A stretch of DNA of 41,158 nt. Source: Hyphomonadaceae bacterium. Lineage in GTDB: Bacteria > Pseudomonadota > Alphaproteobacteria > Caulobacterales > Hyphomonadaceae. The first letter of the stretch is position 1. The number at the start of each line of letters is the position of its first letter. Under the pieces are notes generated by a model. The model made no database searches. It saw only the letters and a program-made list of their open reading frames with translations, and had not been told where the DNA came from. The position numbers and the translations under genes are program-made. The stretch is taken from contig JALHLR010000033.1 of assembly GCA_022844475.1 (NCBI GenBank), positions 1 to 41,158 of the forward strand, given 5' to 3'. This document shows positions 22,390 through 30,204 of this stretch, piece after piece.

Positions 22390-23034
22390 CTAGCCCCTAC
22401 GCTGGCCAAACACATCGAGAGGGTTGGGGAAGGTCGCAAAGGCGTCCCTCGCCTGCATCTTCAGCTTCTCGAACTGCATCACGTTCTCGATGCGGCGGTC
22501 GAGGAACGCGTCGACCTCCGCCTCATCATCCGTGCCAAGCCAGGCGGTGATTGTGGAACCGAGCAAGGCCACGAGCGTCACCCGCTTGGTGTACCAGTTG
22601 TAGTCGGTCGACTTGTCGCCCAGCGCCGTCCATATCGCATCGGCTGCGGTCCAAAGGCCCTTGGGGCCGGTGAGCAGGTTGGCAGGCGAGGCGGCGGCGC
22701 ATTTCACTGCGGGCCTGTGGGCGTCGAGCGCGGCCAGCCAGCCCTTGACCCCCGCCCTGACCTTCTGACGGACCTTCTGGTTGTCGGCGGCAAGAACCCC
22801 CTGCCCGGCAGCACGGGCGGCGCGCTTGCCGAAGGCCTCCAGCACGTCAGGCACGCCGTTGGGGGCCGACAGAAACGCCTGACCCTCGGAAAGGCCCGCC
22901 TTTTCCACCGCCCGGTCCAGGGCGGCACGGGTCCAGCCCATTTGCGGGGCGATTTCCAGCATGGCGTCGAGCAGGCGATCGAGAAAAAGATCGCTGGGAG
23001 CGGCTTCAGTTTGGGAGGCTGAATTGTCGTCCAT
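22390..23034 (-). CDS. coq9: COQ9-family ubiquinone biosynthesis protein
   Basis: This 214-residue protein has the COQ9 core: an all-helical TetR-like fold with VEKAGLSEGQAFLSAPNG near the start, the conserved DYNWYTKR at about 145, and WLGTDDE...DRRIENVMQFEKLK toward the end. COQ9 binds lipids and helps present the quinone precursor to COQ7 hydroxylase in mitochondria and alphaproteobacteria. The gene is divergent from rpsU, an arrangement common in this class. The product has no signal peptide and presumably docks on the inner membrane. Confidence 0.88.
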   Translation of the reverse strand: MDDNSASQTEAAPSDLFLDRLLDAMLEIAPQMGWTRAALDRAVEKAGLSEGQAFLSAPNGVPDVLEAFGKRAARAAGQGVLAADNQKVRQKVRAGVKGWLAALDAHRPAVKCAAASPANLLTGPKGLWTAADAIWTALGDKSTDYNWYTKRVTLVALLGSTITAWLGTDDEAEVDAFLDRRIENVMQFEKLKMQARDAFATFPNPLDVFGQRRG

Positions 23035-23261
23035 AGGGCGAATTCCGGGGTTTTGGGGCAGTAGGCACGGCCAGATTCATATGGTATCGGACCGCCGCCT
23101 GTCCGTCATGGCCCAGTTCTGGGACACACACGGGTCGGCAAGAAATCACCCGTCGAGCGGGCCGGCGTTTCCCTGCAGGGAGCGTTTGCTGCCCTTTCGT
23201 CCTTTATTGCGTTCTAGACCAATTCCCCGGGGCCGGCCGGGAAACAGATGGAGAGTTTCAA

Positions 23262-23480
23262 ATAGTTCAGATCGTGGTCCGCGATAACAACGTCGATCAG
23301 GCGTTGAAGGCGCTCAAGAAGAAGATGCAGCGCGAAGGGCTCTTCCGCGAAATGAAGCGCCGCAACCATTTCGAGAAGCCGTCGGAGCGCAAGGCTCGTG
23401 AGAAGGCTGAAGCCGTGCGCCGTGCACGCAAACTGGCTCGCAAGCGCGCCCAGCGTGAAGGCCTTCTGCCGAAAACCTAG
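23262..23480 (+). CDS. rpsU: 30S ribosomal protein S21, apparent ATA start
   Basis: The product is S21 of the small ribosomal subunit: [18 protein letters not shown], then a basic helix ending [17 protein letters not shown]. Alphaproteobacterial S21 usually begins MVQIxVRDNN. Here the matching codons are ATA-GTT-CAG-ATC-GTG-GTC, so the expected first codon (23262) is ATA, not ATG. The ribosome site GGAGAG at 23250-23255 is 6 bases before that ATA but 18 before the next possible start, GTG 23274. I therefore place the start at 23262 (72 residues). GTG 23274 (68 residues), or a sequencing error in the first codon, are the alternatives. Confidence 0.9.
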   Translation: MVQIVVRDNNVDQALKALKKKMQREGLFREMKRRNHFEKPSERKAREKAEAVRRARKLARKRAQREGLLPKT

Positions 23481-23487
23481 TATCTGC

Positions 23488-23569
23488 TTGCCGGAGGTCT
23501 TCGAGCCGGCAACCTCGAATTCCGAGTCTTGGATCGGGCCGGGAACGCGATGTGCGCTTCCGGCCCGAT
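23488..23569 (+). terminator. two hairpins after rpsU
   Basis: The first stem is TTGCCGG (23488-23494) with CCGGCAA (23506-23512). The second is ATCGGGCCGG (23533-23542) with CCGGCCCGAT (23560-23569), a perfect 10-bp stem. Neither is followed by a long T run (TTGCGTTTGG after the second), so termination may be partial. No other feature was seen in 23481-23729. Confidence 0.55.
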
Positions 23570-23729
23570 TGCGTTTGGACCGATGCACACGCACCTGTGA
23601 CGCGAGACATCGCGATGACGGTCGCGACTTCGGTCACCCAACGGCAAGGGCTTGATTCACGCCAATCATGACGGGCATCGCATTGGCGCCGTCATTCCAG
23701 TTCCATCGTTCCTTCCGAAGGGGCCGGTC

Positions 23730-24265
23730 ATGATGATGACGCTGCGATGCGAGCGGCCTCCCGCCGCCGCGTCGAGAGTGCCGGGCAGAGAGACGAGGCA
23801 ATCGTTCGACGCCGCGTTCGTCGCGATCCTGCCCACGGTCAGGGCCCATGCACGACGGCCCGCCAAATCCAACGTCGATCACATTGCCCAGGGCGCGATC
23901 CTGCGCGCACGGGCGGCGCGCAGCTCCTAGACGCCCGGGACGAATCTGAAGGCGTGGCTGCTGATCATCCTGCACAATCACTTCTATTCGGAAGCGCGCC
24001 GCAACGGACGAACCGAGGCAAGGGGCCCGACATCATCGGGAATATCCTTGCCTCCCGCGACGATCCCGGCTCACACGAGGAGCTTCGCGTGGCGTTGGAA
24101 GCGGTTACGCTGTTGCCCGAAGATGAACGCAAGATCCTGATGCTGGCTTGTCCCGGAGGGCTGACCTATCAGGAACTGGCGGCGCGGTTCGCACGCGCGG
24201 ACGGCACGATGAAGAGCTCGCTCCGTCGTGCACGCCCAAGCCTCGCGCACAGCCTGGCGGTGGTC
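23730..24265 (+). pseudogene. broken ECF sigma factor gene (EcfG/ECF15-like)
   Basis: Region 2 begins in one frame from ATG 23730 (ribosome-like GAAGGGG upstream): FDAAFVAILPTVRAHARR...HIAQGAILRAR. It meets a TAG at 23928-23930, then continues in the same frame as TPGTNLKAWLLIILHNHFYSEARRNGR, which matches the conserved F-x-PGTNLKAWL-x-x-ILRN-x-FYSE block. The TAG sits exactly where the Phe is expected. Near 24025-24035, at an AGGGG run, the frame shifts, and region 4 continues in another frame: HEELRVALEAVTLLPEDERKILML...GLTYQELAARF...GTMKSSLRRAR. One stop plus one frameshift make a functional product unlikely. Region 2 residues are also eroded (DHIAQGA for DDLVQET). Confidence 0.8.
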
Positions 24266-24324
24266 AAGAAGCCCCCGGGACGCAAGCGCAGGAGCGATCC
24301 GCCGCTGCGCGCCGGATCGGGATC

Positions 24325-24513
24325 TCAGGTCGACGTGGCTGCGAACCAAACCGCCCAGCCCGAACCAGCCAGCGCGACGACGAAAACGCCTGCTATCGTC
24401 ACAAGGCTGGACCAGGCTTCAAGACCACTGACGGTGGGCGCGCGCGGGCTTGCGTCGGCGCCGAGGAAGAGCGTGGGCGAAATGCGGGCTGCGTTGTCCA
24501 TGATGTATCTCAC
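24325..24513 (-). CDS. small single-pass membrane protein coupled to the response regulator (tentative)
   Basis: This 62-residue ORF begins with GTG 24513, which overlaps the stop of the sigma-54 regulator by 4 bases (GTGA). An ATG at 24501 would give 58 residues. The product has a polar first half (MDNAARISPTLFLGADASPR) and one membrane segment near the end (LVTIAGVFVVALAGSGWAVWFA). I do not recognise it. The overlap suggests translational coupling. It lies opposite the frame that runs on beyond the sigma pseudogene, and that frame has no convincing coding character here. Confidence 0.4.
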   Translation of the reverse strand: MRYIMDNAARISPTLFLGADASPRAPTVSGLEAWSSLVTIAGVFVVALAGSGWAVWFAATST

Positions 24514-25958
24514 GATCCCGTCTCATCGAGCTCTTCGCCGTCGCGGACCTTGAGGTCGTACTCGCGGACCTTGCGATAGAGCGTCGAGCGGCCAATGCCG
24601 AGACGGCGGGCGACTTCCGACATGTGACCTGAATAGTGATCGATCGCGAACTGGATGAGATCGCGCTCGATGGCTTCAAGCGTGCGCAGCTCGCCCGTGC
24701 CGTCTGTGATGTGGACCGGCTGGTCGCCCTGATCGTTAGCGGCCTTGTGCAGCGGCGCGACCACGATCGGGCCGGGCGCTACCATGCCCGAGATCTGCGG
24801 GAAGTCTTCCGGCTTCAGCACGCCGCCGTCGGAAAGGACGACTGCGCGGAAGATCGCGTTCTCAAGCTGGCGGACGTTGCCAGGCCAGTCATAGGCGGCG
24901 AGCATCGCCAGCGCATCGGGCGAGACGCCGGGGATGGACTTGCCTTCGTCCACATTGAAGCGGCCGACGAAGTGATCGACTAGGGCTGGCAGGTCCTCGC
25001 GGCGTTCCTTGAGCGAAGGAATCTCGATGGGGAAGACGTTGAGGCGATAATAGAGATCTTCGCGGAAGCGGCCTTCTTTGACCTGGGTCGCGAGGTCGCG
25101 GTTCGTGGCGGAGATGATCCGGACGTCGACCTTTGTGGGACGGCGCGAGCCGACTGCATCGACTTCGCTTTCCTGCAGGACACGCAACAGCTTCACTTGC
25201 ATGTCGAGCGGCAGCTCACCAACTTCGTCGAGGAACAGCGTGCCGCCATCGGCTTCGACGAACTTGCCGAGTTTCTTGTCGGTGGCGCCGGTGAACGAGC
25301 CCTTCTCATGGCCGAAGAGGATCGACTCGACCAGATTTTCCGGGATCGCGCCGCAGTTGACCGAGATGAACGGCTTGCCGGCGCGCTCGGAAGCGCCCTG
25401 GATGCAGCGGGCAATGACTTCCTTGCCGACGCCGGACTCACCGAGAATGAGGATCGGGATGGACGAGGCGGCGGCGCGCTGGCCAAGACGAACAACCTGG
25501 CGCATCAGAGGCGCGCCGGCGATCATGTCGTCAAAGCCCATGCGGCCTTCGGTCTTCTTGGTGAGGCGTTTGACTTCACCACGCAGGTCCGACAGCTTGA
25601 GCGCGTTGCGGATCGAGATGGCAATACGCTCGGGGCTGGCGGGCTTGACGAAGAAGTCCACCGCGCCGGCGCGCATCGCCTGAACCACGGTGTCGATGCC
25701 GCCAGTGGCGGTGATCACGATGACGGGAAGGTCGGGACGACGCTCGATCAGACGCTCGAGCGTGTCCATGCCGGATAGGCCGGGCATGACAAGGTCGAGG
25801 AGCACGACATCGACGCCCTGACGGGGGTCCGAGGCTTCCTCGAGCGCGCGTTCGCCATTCTCGACGACGCGGGCGCGGAAGCCCTGCTTCTCGGCCGCAG
25901 CCTGCATCAAACGACGCTGGGTAGGATCGTCATCGACGACCAGAACCGTCTTCGCCAT
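24510..25958 (-). CDS. sigma-54-dependent response regulator (NtrC class, TacA-like)
   Basis: This 482-residue activator has a receiver domain (1-120; acidic pair at 9-11, phospho-Asp D55 in VLLDLVMPG, lysine in FFVKPAS), a AAA+ domain (Walker A GESGVGKE, Walker B GGTLFLDEVGE) and a C-terminal Fis-type helix-turn-helix (HMSEVARRLGIGRSTLYRKVREY). The sigma-54 contact loop reads GSFTGA in place of the usual GAFTGA. It should hydrolyse ATP to open sigma-54 promoters when phosphorylated. The receiver closely resembles Caulobacter TacA, which controls stalk and polarity genes; that assignment is from memory. ATG 25958 gives the canonical start MAKTVLVVDDD; the frame is open upstream to 26120 but is not regulator-like there. 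No partner kinase is adjacent. Confidence 0.9.
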   Translation of the reverse strand: MAKTVLVVDDDPTQRRLMQAAAEKQGFRARVVENGERALEEASDPRQGVDVVLLDLVMPGLSGMDTLERLIERRPDLPVIVITATGGIDTVVQAMRAGAVDFFVKPASPERIAISIRNALKLSDLRGEVKRLTKKTEGRMGFDDMIAGAPLMRQVVRLGQRAAASSIPILILGESGVGKEVIARCIQGASERAGKPFISVNCGAIPENLVESILFGHEKGSFTGATDKKLGKFVEADGGTLFLDEVGELPLDMQVKLLRVLQESEVDAVGSRRPTKVDVRIISATNRDLATQVKEGRFREDLYYRLNVFPIEIPSLKERREDLPALVDHFVGRFNVDEGKSIPGVSPDALAMLAAYDWPGNVRQLENAIFRAVVLSDGGVLKPEDFPQISGMVAPGPIVVAPLHKAANDQGDQPVHITDGTGELRTLEAIERDLIQFAIDHYSGHMSEVARRLGIGRSTLYRKVREYDLKVRDGEELDETGS

Positions 25959-25980
25959 AACCACACCATCATCCGTAGAC

Positions 25981-26002
25981 GGAAGGCTCTGAACGGCCTT
26001 CC
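25981..26002 (-). promoter_or_regulatory. leader hairpin before the sigma-54 regulator
   Basis: GGAAGGC (25981-25987) pairs with GCCTTCC (25996-26002) around an 8-base loop, ending 23 bases upstream of ATG 25958. There is no T run, so it is not a terminator. It could be an operator or an RNA structure in the leader. Confidence 0.3.
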
Positions 26003-26214
26003 TGTTACGGCCCAATCTGGCACGCGCGGTTGAAAATCGGTTTAAACGGGTCGGCGCAATTTCATCTAACCCGCCGTTTCCAGCGATTTTTGCGTCAAAT
26101 CGGGGCGGAAATCGCGCCACGGCAAGTGTTGACTGACGCGTGTTAGCTATCCTGCGAAGCGGCGCGGGCCCTGCTTGTCAGATGCAGATAAGCTGACGGA
26201 CGGAGGGGCGCCAC

Positions 26215-26682
26215 GTGGCATGGCGGCGCGCGGCAGGCGCATCGATCATGTTTGGCAGCGCAGGCGTCATCGCCAGCGCGGCGGCGATGGTAACGTTTGC
26301 TGCAGCCAGTGACGTGCAGGCCGGGAACGACGCGTTCACTGCGCTGGCGCAGGTGCGTGATGGATGGATCTGGCCGGCGTCAGGTGTCGCCGCGATGCTG
26401 GCGGGGCGGCTGGTCTACGGCCACTGGCGCGCGGCAGCCCCGATCGCGCATGTCACCGGCTCGGTGGCACGCACTGTCGGGCTTCTGGTGGCGTTTGGTC
26501 TTGGTGCGATGCTGGCCTTCCTGCTTGCGTCAGGCTTCGAGCGGGAGGATGCGCCGGCCGCAGCGGCGCTGGGAGTCGGGATGATCGCGGGGCTGTTGCT
26601 GGCGCATGTTGGCGTCGGCTTGCGGAATACGCAGCAGCACTATCCGCGCAGCTACCCGGTGTCGTCTGAGGCGCCGGAATGA
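26215..26682 (+). CDS. four-pass membrane protein, unknown function
   Basis: This 155-residue inner-membrane protein has about four hydrophobic segments (10-32, 50-68, 82-105 and 112-132), rich in Ala and Gly. No known domain is recognised. GTG 26215 is preceded by GGAGG at 26202-26206 with 8-base spacing; it is the only plausible start with a good ribosome site. It is divergent from the sigma-54 regulator, and its last 31 bases overlap the convergent methyltransferase gene. Confidence 0.65.
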   Translation: MAWRRAAGASIMFGSAGVIASAAAMVTFAAASDVQAGNDAFTALAQVRDGWIWPASGVAAMLAGRLVYGHWRAAAPIAHVTGSVARTVGLLVAFGLGAMLAFLLASGFEREDAPAAAALGVGMIAGLLLAHVGVGLRNTQQHYPRSYPVSSEAPE

Positions 26683-27149
26683 ACCGGGCGGCGGGGCCAG
26701 CCGCCCATGGAGAGCACGCGGTCATACATAACCAGCGCGCCGGCAAGGCCGACATTGATGCAGAAGCGCGTGGGGATTTTCACGATGTGTGCGCAGCGCG
26801 CCTGCATTTCCGGCGATAGGTCCCTCGCCTCTCCGCCGAGCACATAGGCGGCGCGGATCGGGTGGCGGAAGGCCGGCAGGTCGACGGCGGCGTCCGTCAG
26901 TTCAATGCCGACCAGCACGCAGCCTTTCGGCAGCTGCATCTCCTCGAGCGAATTCCACAGATACCATGGCACGTGCAGGTCCGATTTGGACGTGTCGGCA
27001 TTGTGCATCACGCGGATCTTTGGCGCAGCTGCAACGGTGAAGGTGAAGGCGGCGCCAAAAGCATGCGCCGTGCGCTGCAGCGCGCCGAGGTTCATCGGCT
27101 TGGAGAGGGATTCGACGCCGACCCCGAAATATCCGCGCATCTGTTTCAT
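26652..27149 (-). CDS. SpoU/TrmH-family RNA 2'-O-methyltransferase
   Basis: This 165-residue SPOUT methyltransferase contains the three SpoU motifs in order: SKPMNLGALQRTAHAFG (motif 1, about 16-32), AYVLGGEARDLSP (motif 2, about 100) and VKIPTRFCINVGLAGALVMYD (motif 3, about 123-143). The last two build the trefoil knot that binds S-adenosylmethionine. It lacks the extra N-terminal substrate-binding domain of RlmB. It is short and TrmL/TrmH-like, so tRNA ribose methylation is plausible but the target base is unknown. Motif 3 has INVGLA where SLNVSVA is usual. Confidence 0.85.
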   Translation of the reverse strand: MKQMRGYFGVGVESLSKPMNLGALQRTAHAFGAAFTFTVAAAPKIRVMHNADTSKSDLHVPWYLWNSLEEMQLPKGCVLVGIELTDAAVDLPAFRHPIRAAYVLGGEARDLSPEMQARCAHIVKIPTRFCINVGLAGALVMYDRVLSMGGWPRRPVHSGASDDTG

Positions 27150-27167
27150 GGGCGGCGTTTACTGCGC

Positions 27168-27347
27168 TCAGAGCAGGTGGTCGATAGTGATCTCGCCGAG
27201 CTTCAGGATCTCGTCGACACAATGCGCGTTCGCCACCGGATTCTCTTCGATCGCCCGACCGTACCAGTATTTGGCTTCGTCAGGCCTGCCCTCATCGAAC
27301 AGTTTCCGGGCGCCTTGTTCCAGGTGATTGAAGTCGTAAGGGATCAC
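27168..27347 (-). CDS. small acidic helical protein, unknown
   Basis: This 59-residue ORF from GTG 27347 reads MIPYDFNHLEQGARKLFDEG, then RPDEAKYWYGRAIEENPVAN, then AHCVDEILKLGEITIDHLL. The first 40 residues resemble a single TPR hairpin (LEQGARKLFDEGRPDEAKYWYGRAIEENP). The gene sits between the methyltransferase (19 bases downstream) and the epoxide hydrolase (18 bases upstream), all on the minus strand, so it may be part of one transcript. The ribosome site is weak. Confidence 0.6.
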   Translation of the reverse strand: MIPYDFNHLEQGARKLFDEGRPDEAKYWYGRAIEENPVANAHCVDEILKLGEITIDHLL

Positions 27348-27365
27348 GGTCGTCGCCTGCTACTG

Positions 27366-28436
27366 CTAGAGCCCCTTCAAAAACTCCAACACGAATGCAT
27401 TCGTCTCCTCCGGCTTCTCCTGCTGGATCCAGTGGCCCGCCCCCGGCACGAGCGTCACGGCGCGGAGATCGTCAGCGACGCGGGTCATCTGCGCGCGGAG
27501 CGCGGGCTCCTTGGCGCCGCGGATGACGATATCGTCCACGCCGGCGAGGAAGGCGACGGGGACCTTGATCTTTGCGCCGTCAAGCTGGGGCGTGGTTTCC
27601 CAGTTGCGGTCCATGTTGCGATAGTAGTTCACGCCACCGCGGAAACCGGCCTCGGCGAATTCGCCGACGAGATAGTCGAGGTCCTGCTGCTTCAGCCAGC
27701 CGGGCAGCGCGCGCGGCTTGCCAAGGCGCGGGATCCATCCCCCGGCGGAGCGTTTGGGATCGATGACCGTCGGCGGATCGCGCGGTGTGTCATTGGAGGC
27801 ATAGAGCCGCGAGAGAAGTCCGCGCGGATCGCTGTCGTATTCGGCTTCAGCGGCGCCGGGTTCCTGATGGTAGAGTATGTAGTAGAAATTCTCGCCGCCT
27901 GCATTGGCGGCCTTCATGCCGACGGTGGGGGCGGCGGGACCGCGGCCGCCATTGGGCACGCTCATCGCGATCATCGCCGAGACCCGGTTGGAATGCAGCA
28001 GCGCGGTGTTCCAGGTGACGATCGCGCCCCAGTCATGGCCGATGACGATGGCCTTCTCGGCGCCATAGGCGTCGATCAGACCGACGATGTCGGCGGTAGT
28101 GTGGTGGATGTCGTAGTCGGCGACGGCGGAGGGTTTGTCCGACTTGCCATAGCCGCGCATGTCGGGCGCGATGACCTTGTAGCCGGCGGCGGCGATGGCG
28201 GGGATCTGATGCCGCCAGGAATACCAGCTCTCAGGCCAGCCATGCACGAGCACGACCAGCGGCCCCTCGCCCATCTCCGCGACGCGCAGCTTGATGCCGT
28301 TTGTCTCGACCATGCGGAACGAGACGCCTGGCAACGGGCTGGGGGTTGTCACCGGGGCGGTGGCGCAGGAGGCGAGAGCAATGCTCGCGGCAGCGAGTAT
28401 GCCGGTGGCGATGCGGCGGGTGATGGCGAACTGCAT
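27366..28436 (-). CDS. alpha/beta hydrolase, epoxide-hydrolase-like lipoprotein
   Basis: This 356-residue hydrolase opens with a lipoprotein signal ending LASC (Cys24). The oxyanion motif is HGWPESWYSW (65-74), the nucleophile is Asp135 in GHDWGA and the histidine is H335 in GAGHW. An Asp nucleophile with HGWP is the epoxide hydrolase/dehalogenase pattern, and the cap region contains tyrosines (YYRNMDRNW) that could activate an epoxide oxygen. Such enzymes open epoxides to diols; an envelope-anchored one probably detoxifies compounds entering the cell. ATG 28436 follows GGGGAGA and gives the clean signal peptide; the frame extends upstream to 28511 without one. Confidence 0.87.
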   Translation of the reverse strand: MQFAITRRIATGILAAASIALASCATAPVTTPSPLPGVSFRMVETNGIKLRVAEMGEGPLVVLVHGWPESWYSWRHQIPAIAAAGYKVIAPDMRGYGKSDKPSAVADYDIHHTTADIVGLIDAYGAEKAIVIGHDWGAIVTWNTALLHSNRVSAMIAMSVPNGGRGPAAPTVGMKAANAGGENFYYILYHQEPGAAEAEYDSDPRGLLSRLYASNDTPRDPPTVIDPKRSAGGWIPRLGKPRALPGWLKQQDLDYLVGEFAEAGFRGGVNYYRNMDRNWETTPQLDGAKIKVPVAFLAGVDDIVIRGAKEPALRAQMTRVADDLRAVTLVPGAGHWIQQEKPEETNAFVLEFLKGL

Positions 28437-28555
28437 GAATGGCTCTCCCCTGCACGGCCTCTGTCGGGACGCGTCGCGAGCTAGGGTTTCAGAGGTGGCA
28501 GCATCGCGCAAGCGCGTTGCTGGCTAGATCAGAGGATTCGAACTAGGATCGCGCC

Positions 28556-29098
28556 ATGACAATTACGTTCGAAGCCGCAAATTCGAGGCTGCATCCTGCG
28601 GCGCTGACTGAACTTAACACCCAGTATCTTGAATGGCTGGACCTGAATATCCGTCGAGATTTCGGGACTACCCTGCCAGCATTGCTCGGGCAGTCGATTG
28701 CGGACTACGTGGCTGGTTCGCTCGAAAAACTCTGCGCAGCGCAACCGCCTGAGGGCGTTTTCTATCTCGTACGTCACAGCGGACAGCTGGCGGGCATGGG
28801 CGGTGTCCGTCGGACCCCTGATGGCGCATCCGAGATGAAGCGCGTGTTCGTGCGGCCGGACCATCGCGGTGGCGGGCTGGGCGCCAAAATTGTCAAGCGG
28901 CTGATCGCGGACGCGGAGGCGTTCGGCTATTGGACCATGCGTCTGGACTCGGGTCCATTCATGACCTCAGCCCACAGGCTATATGAGGCGGAGGGCTTCA
29001 GGGACCGGCCGGCTTATGAGGGGGCGGAGGTGCCTGCCGAAGTTCACCACAACTGGCGCTTCATGGAGTGCACGCTTGGCCGCCCCCGGACGGGATGA
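28556..29098 (+). CDS. GNAT-family N-acetyltransferase
   Basis: This 180-residue protein has the acetyl-CoA motif VRPDHRGGGLGAKIVKRLI (about 101-119), preceded by the strand MKRVFV and followed by MRLDSGPFMTSAHRLYEAEGF, the classic GNAT C-terminal half. The substrate is unknown; GNAT enzymes acetylate small amines or protein N-termini. The start ATG 28556 is preceded by AGGA at 28545-28548. It is divergent from the epoxide hydrolase and 57 bases ahead of the quinone oxidoreductase. Confidence 0.85.
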   Translation: MTITFEAANSRLHPAALTELNTQYLEWLDLNIRRDFGTTLPALLGQSIADYVAGSLEKLCAAQPPEGVFYLVRHSGQLAGMGGVRRTPDGASEMKRVFVRPDHRGGGLGAKIVKRLIADAEAFGYWTMRLDSGPFMTSAHRLYEAEGFRDRPAYEGAEVPAEVHHNWRFMECTLGRPRTG

Positions 29099-29155
29099 CA
29101 GGGCCGAACGGGTCCGCTAATCCAGCCGGCAGACACGACTGACGGAGACACGAGC

Positions 29156-30148
29156 ATGCGCGCCATCCTTTCCAAGGCCCCGGGCCTGCCTGACACGCTG
29201 GTGCTGGAGGATGTGCCTTCGCCAACGCCGGGCAAGGGCGAGATCGTTGTGTCGGTGAAAGCAGTCGGGGTGAACTTTCCCGACTTCCTGATCATCCAGG
29301 ACATGTACCAGTACAAGCCGCAGCGGCCGTTTTCACCCGGCGGCGAGATTTCGGGCGTGGTGAAAGCCGTGGGCGAGGGCGTCACTTCGTTCAAGGTCGG
29401 TGACAAGGTGTTCGGATCGACCGGCGCGGGCGGGATGGCGGAAGAGATTCTCGTGCCGGCCAATCGCATGAACGCGCTGCCGGACTACATGCCGTTCGAC
29501 GAGGCGGCAGCGCTGCTGATGACCTATGGCACCTCGCATTATGCGCTGAAGGATCGCGCCCACATCAAGCCGGGCGAGAAGCTGCTCGTGCTGGGCGCAG
29601 CGGGCGGCGTTGGCCTTGCGGCTGTCGAGTTGGGCGTCGCGATGGGCGCGGAAGTGATCGCTGCGGCATCGAGCCAGGACAAGGTCGACTTCTGCATTTC
29701 CAAGGGCGCGCACAAGGGCTTCGTCTATCCGGAAAACCCGCTGAGCCGGGACCAGCAGAAAGCCTTCTCCGACCAGATCAAGGACATCAGCGGCGGCGGC
29801 GTCGACGTGATCTATGACGGCGTCGGTGGCGATTATGCCGAGCCGGCCGTGCGGGCGCTGAACTGGGATGGGCGGTTCCTGGTGATCGGCTTCCCGGCGG
29901 GCATTCCGAAGCTGCCGCTCAACCTTACGCTTCTGAAATCCTGTCAGATCGTCGGCGTGTTCTGGGGCGCGTTCGTCGCGCGTGATCCCAAGGCGCATGC
30001 GGACAATCTTGCTGATCTTTTCAGGCTTTATCGTGAGGGAAAGATCCGCCCCCACGTTTCAAATCGCTATCCGCTAGAACGAGCGGCGGACGCCATAAAG
30101 GAGCTGTCGGAACGCCGCGCAAAGGGCAAAGTCGTCATCACGATCTGA
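29156..30148 (+). CDS. zinc-free MDR oxidoreductase, NADPH:quinone reductase type
   Basis: This 330-residue medium-chain dehydrogenase carries the GroES-like N-terminal half (VGVNFPDFLIIQDMYQYKP...PGGEISGVVKAVGEGV). It has the Rossmann motif LGAAGGVGLAAVELG at about 145-159 and lacks the zinc ligands of alcohol dehydrogenases. The end, HVSNRYPLERAADAIKELSERRAKGKVVI, is typical of the QOR family. It would reduce quinones or enals with NADPH. The gene runs with the preceding GNAT and the following lipoprotein on the plus strand. Confidence 0.88.
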   Translation: MRAILSKAPGLPDTLVLEDVPSPTPGKGEIVVSVKAVGVNFPDFLIIQDMYQYKPQRPFSPGGEISGVVKAVGEGVTSFKVGDKVFGSTGAGGMAEEILVPANRMNALPDYMPFDEAAALLMTYGTSHYALKDRAHIKPGEKLLVLGAAGGVGLAAVELGVAMGAEVIAAASSQDKVDFCISKGAHKGFVYPENPLSRDQQKAFSDQIKDISGGGVDVIYDGVGGDYAEPAVRALNWDGRFLVIGFPAGIPKLPLNLTLLKSCQIVGVFWGAFVARDPKAHADNLADLFRLYREGKIRPHVSNRYPLERAADAIKELSERRAKGKVVITI

Positions 30149-30204
30149 CTGGAGTGATGCAGGAGGGGCGTGTACGTCCTCCTCCACGCAATTGGGAGAA
30201 TCCG

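Noticed and set aside
22052..22393. Short open frames in the VWA/coq9 gap
   Set aside because: They lack ribosome sites, have biased Arg/Pro/Ser composition, and occur on both strands over the same bases.
24266..24553. Continuation of the sigma-factor frame past region 4
   Set aside because: The residues after the region 4 helix are Pro/Arg/Ala-rich and unlike any sigma factor C-terminus. This is probably readthrough after the original stop was lost.
26021..26036. TGGCACGCGCGGTTGA as a sigma-54 promoter near the sigma-54 regulator
   Set aside because: Spacing between the GG and GC elements is one base too long and the -12 element reads TTGA, not TTGC.
26862..28484. 540-codon plus-strand frame opposite the epoxide hydrolase
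   Set aside because: It is antisense to a hydrolase with an intact catalytic triad, and it lacks a ribosome site and any recognisable domain.
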